DNA from: Nitrospirae bacterium GWF2_44_13
GTDB lineage: Bacteria; Nitrospirota; Thermodesulfovibrionia; Thermodesulfovibrionales; UBA1546
Direction: 5' to 3'
NCBI GenBank assembly: GCA_001805105.1
Contig: MHEE01000007.1
Span: 1 to 64,000 of the forward strand
Length of the DNA: 64,000 nucleotides
This document shows, in pieces, positions 61,984-64,000 of this stretch; position 1 is the stretch's first letter, and each line of letters starts with the position of its first letter. Position numbers and translations under genes: made by a program. Under the pieces are notes generated by a model. That model had not been told where the DNA came from. It saw nothing but the letters and a program-made list of their open reading frames with translations, and searched no databases.

Positions 61984-62012
61984 ATTATAAGTGCTGAGGC
62001 AGGTTTGGGCAA
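61984..62012 (-). promoter_or_regulatory. Promoter of the OmpR-type two-component genes
   Basis: On the minus strand TTGCCC (62012-62007), 17-bp spacer, TATAAT (61989-61984), then 7 nt to the ATG at 61976, which would itself be the transcription start. Confidence 0.5.
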
Positions 62013-62025
62013 GGGGAGATTTTTG

Positions 62026-63411
62026 CTACTTTATCTTATACTCTTTAATCTTTGTCCTCAGAGTGTTCCTGTTTATGCCGAGAGTCTTTGCTGCCTTAAG
62101 CTGATTGCCCTTTGTCTCCTTAAGGACAATGCTTATCACAGCCTTTTCAACTTCGGACATTACAGTTGTGTGCAGGTTAGCGGTCTCAAGCTGTGTTATG
62201 TCTTTCAGGTATCTCTTTAATTTATCCTCAAGGAATTCCATTATTGAATAAGAATTCCCTTCCTCCACATGGAGGTCACGCTTTTCTATTGTTGTCCCGT
62301 TTGACAGGATACAGGCGCTTTTTATTGCGTTCTCAAGCTCTCTGACATTGCCGGGCCAGTCATACTTTGCTATGAAATCTTTTGCCTCTTTTGAGAGTTC
62401 TTTCTGTCCTGTATTGAATTTTTTCTGTGCCTCTTTAAGAAAATGCTTTGCGAGCATGAGTATATCTTCCCTGCGGTCTCTTAATGAAGGCAGCTTAATC
62501 TGCACGACATTGAATCTGTAATAGAGGTCTTCCCTGAACGTCCCTTTGCTTACGGCATCTTTCAGGTTTTTGTTTGTTGCGCCTATTATCCTTGCGTCTG
62601 CCTTAGTCACCTTGTTGCTCCCAAGAGGACTGAATTCATTGTCCTGCAAAAACCGCAGAAGTTTTGCCTGAAGGTTCATATCAAGTTCCGATATCTCGTC
62701 AAGGAACAAAGTGCCGCTGCTTGCTGATTCTATCTTACCGATGCGCTTGTCTTTTGCTCCTGTGAATGCGCCTTTTTCCCATCCGAAAAGCTCTGCCTCG
62801 ATGAGGTCCTTTGGCATTGATGCGCAGTTTATGGCTACGAAGGGGCCTGAACTTCTTTTGCTGTTATGGTGTATTGCCTTTGCAACAAGCTCTTTGCCGG
62901 TTCCGCTTTCGCCTGTAACGAGAACTGTGATGTCCTTTGCCGCAACCCTTCCTATCTCTTTGAATACTTTAAGTATTTTTTCGCTTCTTCCCACTATCTC
63001 AGGCGCTTCGGCCTCAATCTCCTTGAACTTTTTGAGTTCTTCCCTCAAAGCCATATCCTTAAATGCCTTTTCAACGACTATCTTGAGTTCCTCAATGTCA
63101 AAGGGCTTTTCAATATAGTCATAAGCTCCTTCTTTCATCGCATCTATTGTGCTTTCCATTTTCCCGTGAGCTGTTATCATTATCACTGTTGCGTCAGAAT
63201 TGGATGATTTAATTTCGCGGAGTCCGTCAAGGCCGTTTCCATCAGGCAGGATAAGGTCCAGCAATACGACCTGCGGCCCGTCTTTTACGGCTTTCATTCC
63301 TGAAAAGAGTTTTGTGTGCGAGACGATAGTATAGCCCTGCGGTTCAAGAGCCTTCTCTATGACCCACGCTATGCTTTCATCATCGTCAATTATAAGAACT
63401 TCTTTGCTCAT
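62026..63411 (-). CDS. NtrC-family sigma-54-dependent response regulator
   Basis: A 461-residue regulator. Receiver domain (acceptor Asp in VVLLDLILPDGNG near residue 52), AAA+ domain with [14 protein letters not shown] near 170 and GAFTGA near 218, and a Fis-type helix-turn-helix at the C-terminus (NQLKAAKTLGINRNTLRTKI), close to that of NtrC. It activates RpoN promoters when phosphorylated. The partner kinase is the partial gene 9 bp upstream. It might be NtrC proper or a paralogue; no glnA lies in the window to decide. Confidence 0.88.
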   Translation of the reverse strand: MSKEVLIIDDDESIAWVIEKALEPQGYTIVSHTKLFSGMKAVKDGPQVVLLDLILPDGNGLDGLREIKSSNSDATVIMITAHGKMESTIDAMKEGAYDYIEKPFDIEELKIVVEKAFKDMALREELKKFKEIEAEAPEIVGRSEKILKVFKEIGRVAAKDITVLVTGESGTGKELVAKAIHHNSKRSSGPFVAINCASMPKDLIEAELFGWEKGAFTGAKDKRIGKIESASSGTLFLDEISELDMNLQAKLLRFLQDNEFSPLGSNKVTKADARIIGATNKNLKDAVSKGTFREDLYYRFNVVQIKLPSLRDRREDILMLAKHFLKEAQKKFNTGQKELSKEAKDFIAKYDWPGNVRELENAIKSACILSNGTTIEKRDLHVEEGNSYSIMEFLEDKLKRYLKDITQLETANLHTTVMSEVEKAVISIVLKETKGNQLKAAKTLGINRNTLRTKIKEYKIK

Positions 63412-63420
63412 GCGCGTTTC

Positions 63421-64000
63421 TTACTCCCCCTCAAATGGTATATAAATATTAAACGCAGCCCCTTTTCCTTCATGGCTTTCAACCTTAATGAATCCCTTGT
63501 GGTCCAGGATAATTTTTTTTGACAGGGCAAGGCCTATGCCTGTTCCGTGCTTCTTCTTAGTATAGAACGGAAGAAATATTTTTGGTATATCCCCGGAAGG
63601 AATTCCTTCTCCCGTATCCTTTATGGAAGTGACAGCCCAGCGTTTTGGTTTGCCCTTCTGCCGCACATATTCACTTGATACTCCTGTCAGGACTGTCAGG
63701 CTTCCTCCTTTTTTCATCGCCTCTATGGCATTTTTTATTATATTCAGAAATACCTGAAGCAGTTTCCCTTCATCGCCCCTAACTCTCGGAAGGCTCAGGT
63801 CATACGTTTTCTGCAAGATGATGCCCTTGTCTTTCATTGGAAGGTCCATAATGGACAATGCTTTTTCCAGGACCTCATGGATATTAAGCGGGTGAAATGA
63901 CGGTTTTTTGCAGATTGTCAGATAATTCTGCAGCACTGAATTCAACCTGTCCGTTTCTTTGATTATAAGATTAGTGTATTCACCGATGCCTTCTGTCTGC
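63421..64000 (-). CDS. NtrB-like sensor histidine kinase, C-terminal part (runs off the window)
   Basis: The last ~193 codons of a histidine kinase; the frame is open to the window edge. The end of the HisKA region is seen (LIIKETDRLNSVLQNYL), followed by HATPase boxes: N box NIIKNAIEAMKKGG, G1 DTGEGIPSGDI, G2 GTGIGLALSKKI. The phospho-acceptor His lies beyond the edge. It pairs with the NtrC-type regulator 9 bp downstream. An internal TTG at 63945 is not a credible start. Confidence 0.85.
   Translation of the reverse strand, partial: QTEGIGEYTNLIIKETDRLNSVLQNYLTICKKPSFHPLNIHEVLEKALSIMDLPMKDKGIILQKTYDLSLPRVRGDEGKLLQVFLNIIKNAIEAMKKGGSLTVLTGVSSEYVRQKGKPKRWAVTSIKDTGEGIPSGDIPKIFLPFYTKKKHGTGIGLALSKKIILDHKGFIKVESHEGKGAAFNIYIPFEGE

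Overview
The window looks like a chromosome segment of a Gram-negative, moderate-GC anaerobe or facultative bacterium, most probably a Nitrospirota (Thermodesulfovibrionia-like) lineage, with the old Deltaproteobacteria as second choice. Pointers are the dnaJ-hspR-clpB operon, the DHH-CBS-poly(A)-polymerase fusion, the pheA-hisC-aroF-tyrA-aroA and cmk-plsC-ispH-rpsA-sppA blocks, type IV pili under PilS/PilR and RpoN, and a probable selenoprotein. The assignment rests on gene content and order, not on a database search.

Layout: 1-4851 (minus) is the cell-elongation cluster rodA(partial)-mrdA-mreD-mreC-mreB plus an RDD protein. 4875-9050 holds PBP1A, ftsY and nagZ. 9124-11785 is a type IV pilin locus: an RpoN promoter, two tandem pilins and a Wzy/PglL-like ligase whose possible start codon lies inside the pilin terminator. 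11923-16157 is the heat-shock operon dnaJ-hspR-clpB behind a HAIR-like HspR operator. 16190-18357 has an unknown repeat protein and a radical SAM/SPASM protein. 18354-20952 is a fluoride-riboswitch unit with a cation/proton antiporter and an MFS carrier; proS follows. 22867-32851 is the pilus motor and regulation operon (two PilB-like ATPases, pilT, pilC, pilS, pilR and a stand-alone MshEN protein), then HU. 33319-37448 (minus) holds the DHH-CBS-PAP fusion and a diguanylate cyclase. 37544-42086 (minus) is sppA-rpsA-ispH-plsC-cmk and 45752-51150 (minus) is the aromatic amino-acid operon. The two blocks are split by a plus-strand insert (ettA, a small membrane protein, a DUF2971 protein). 51279-59623 (minus) is a copper/silver efflux module (cusA, cusB, a TolC-like gene) with small periplasmic metal-binding proteins, a cytochrome c and a probable selenocysteine protein. 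It is preceded by an OmpR-type two-component system and an NtrB/NtrC pair that runs off the window.

The most exciting observation is 58104-58505. An in-frame UGA sits where this PCYCGC-like family is expected to carry Cys, giving a U-x-x-C redox motif. The frame stays open for 33 more codons to a stop that overlaps the next gene's Shine-Dalgarno, and a long SECIS-like hairpin starts 4 nt after the UGA. The second unusual theme is a dispersed system of heptanucleotide repeats, often built as inverted arms, at about a dozen sites. Several lie inside genes, where they encode a protein insert, half a signal peptide, a start codon or C-terminal tails. A separate ~150-bp repeat occurs twice in opposite orientation.

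The genes link up as follows. PilS/PilR probably drive the RpoN pilin promoter. The MshEN domains and the diguanylate cyclase suggest c-di-GMP control of piliation. The OmpR-type pair probably controls the Cus module through TTCAT direct repeats. HspR probably represses its own chaperone operon. Several genes have a -10 box only 5-9 nt before the start codon, suggesting leaderless mRNAs.
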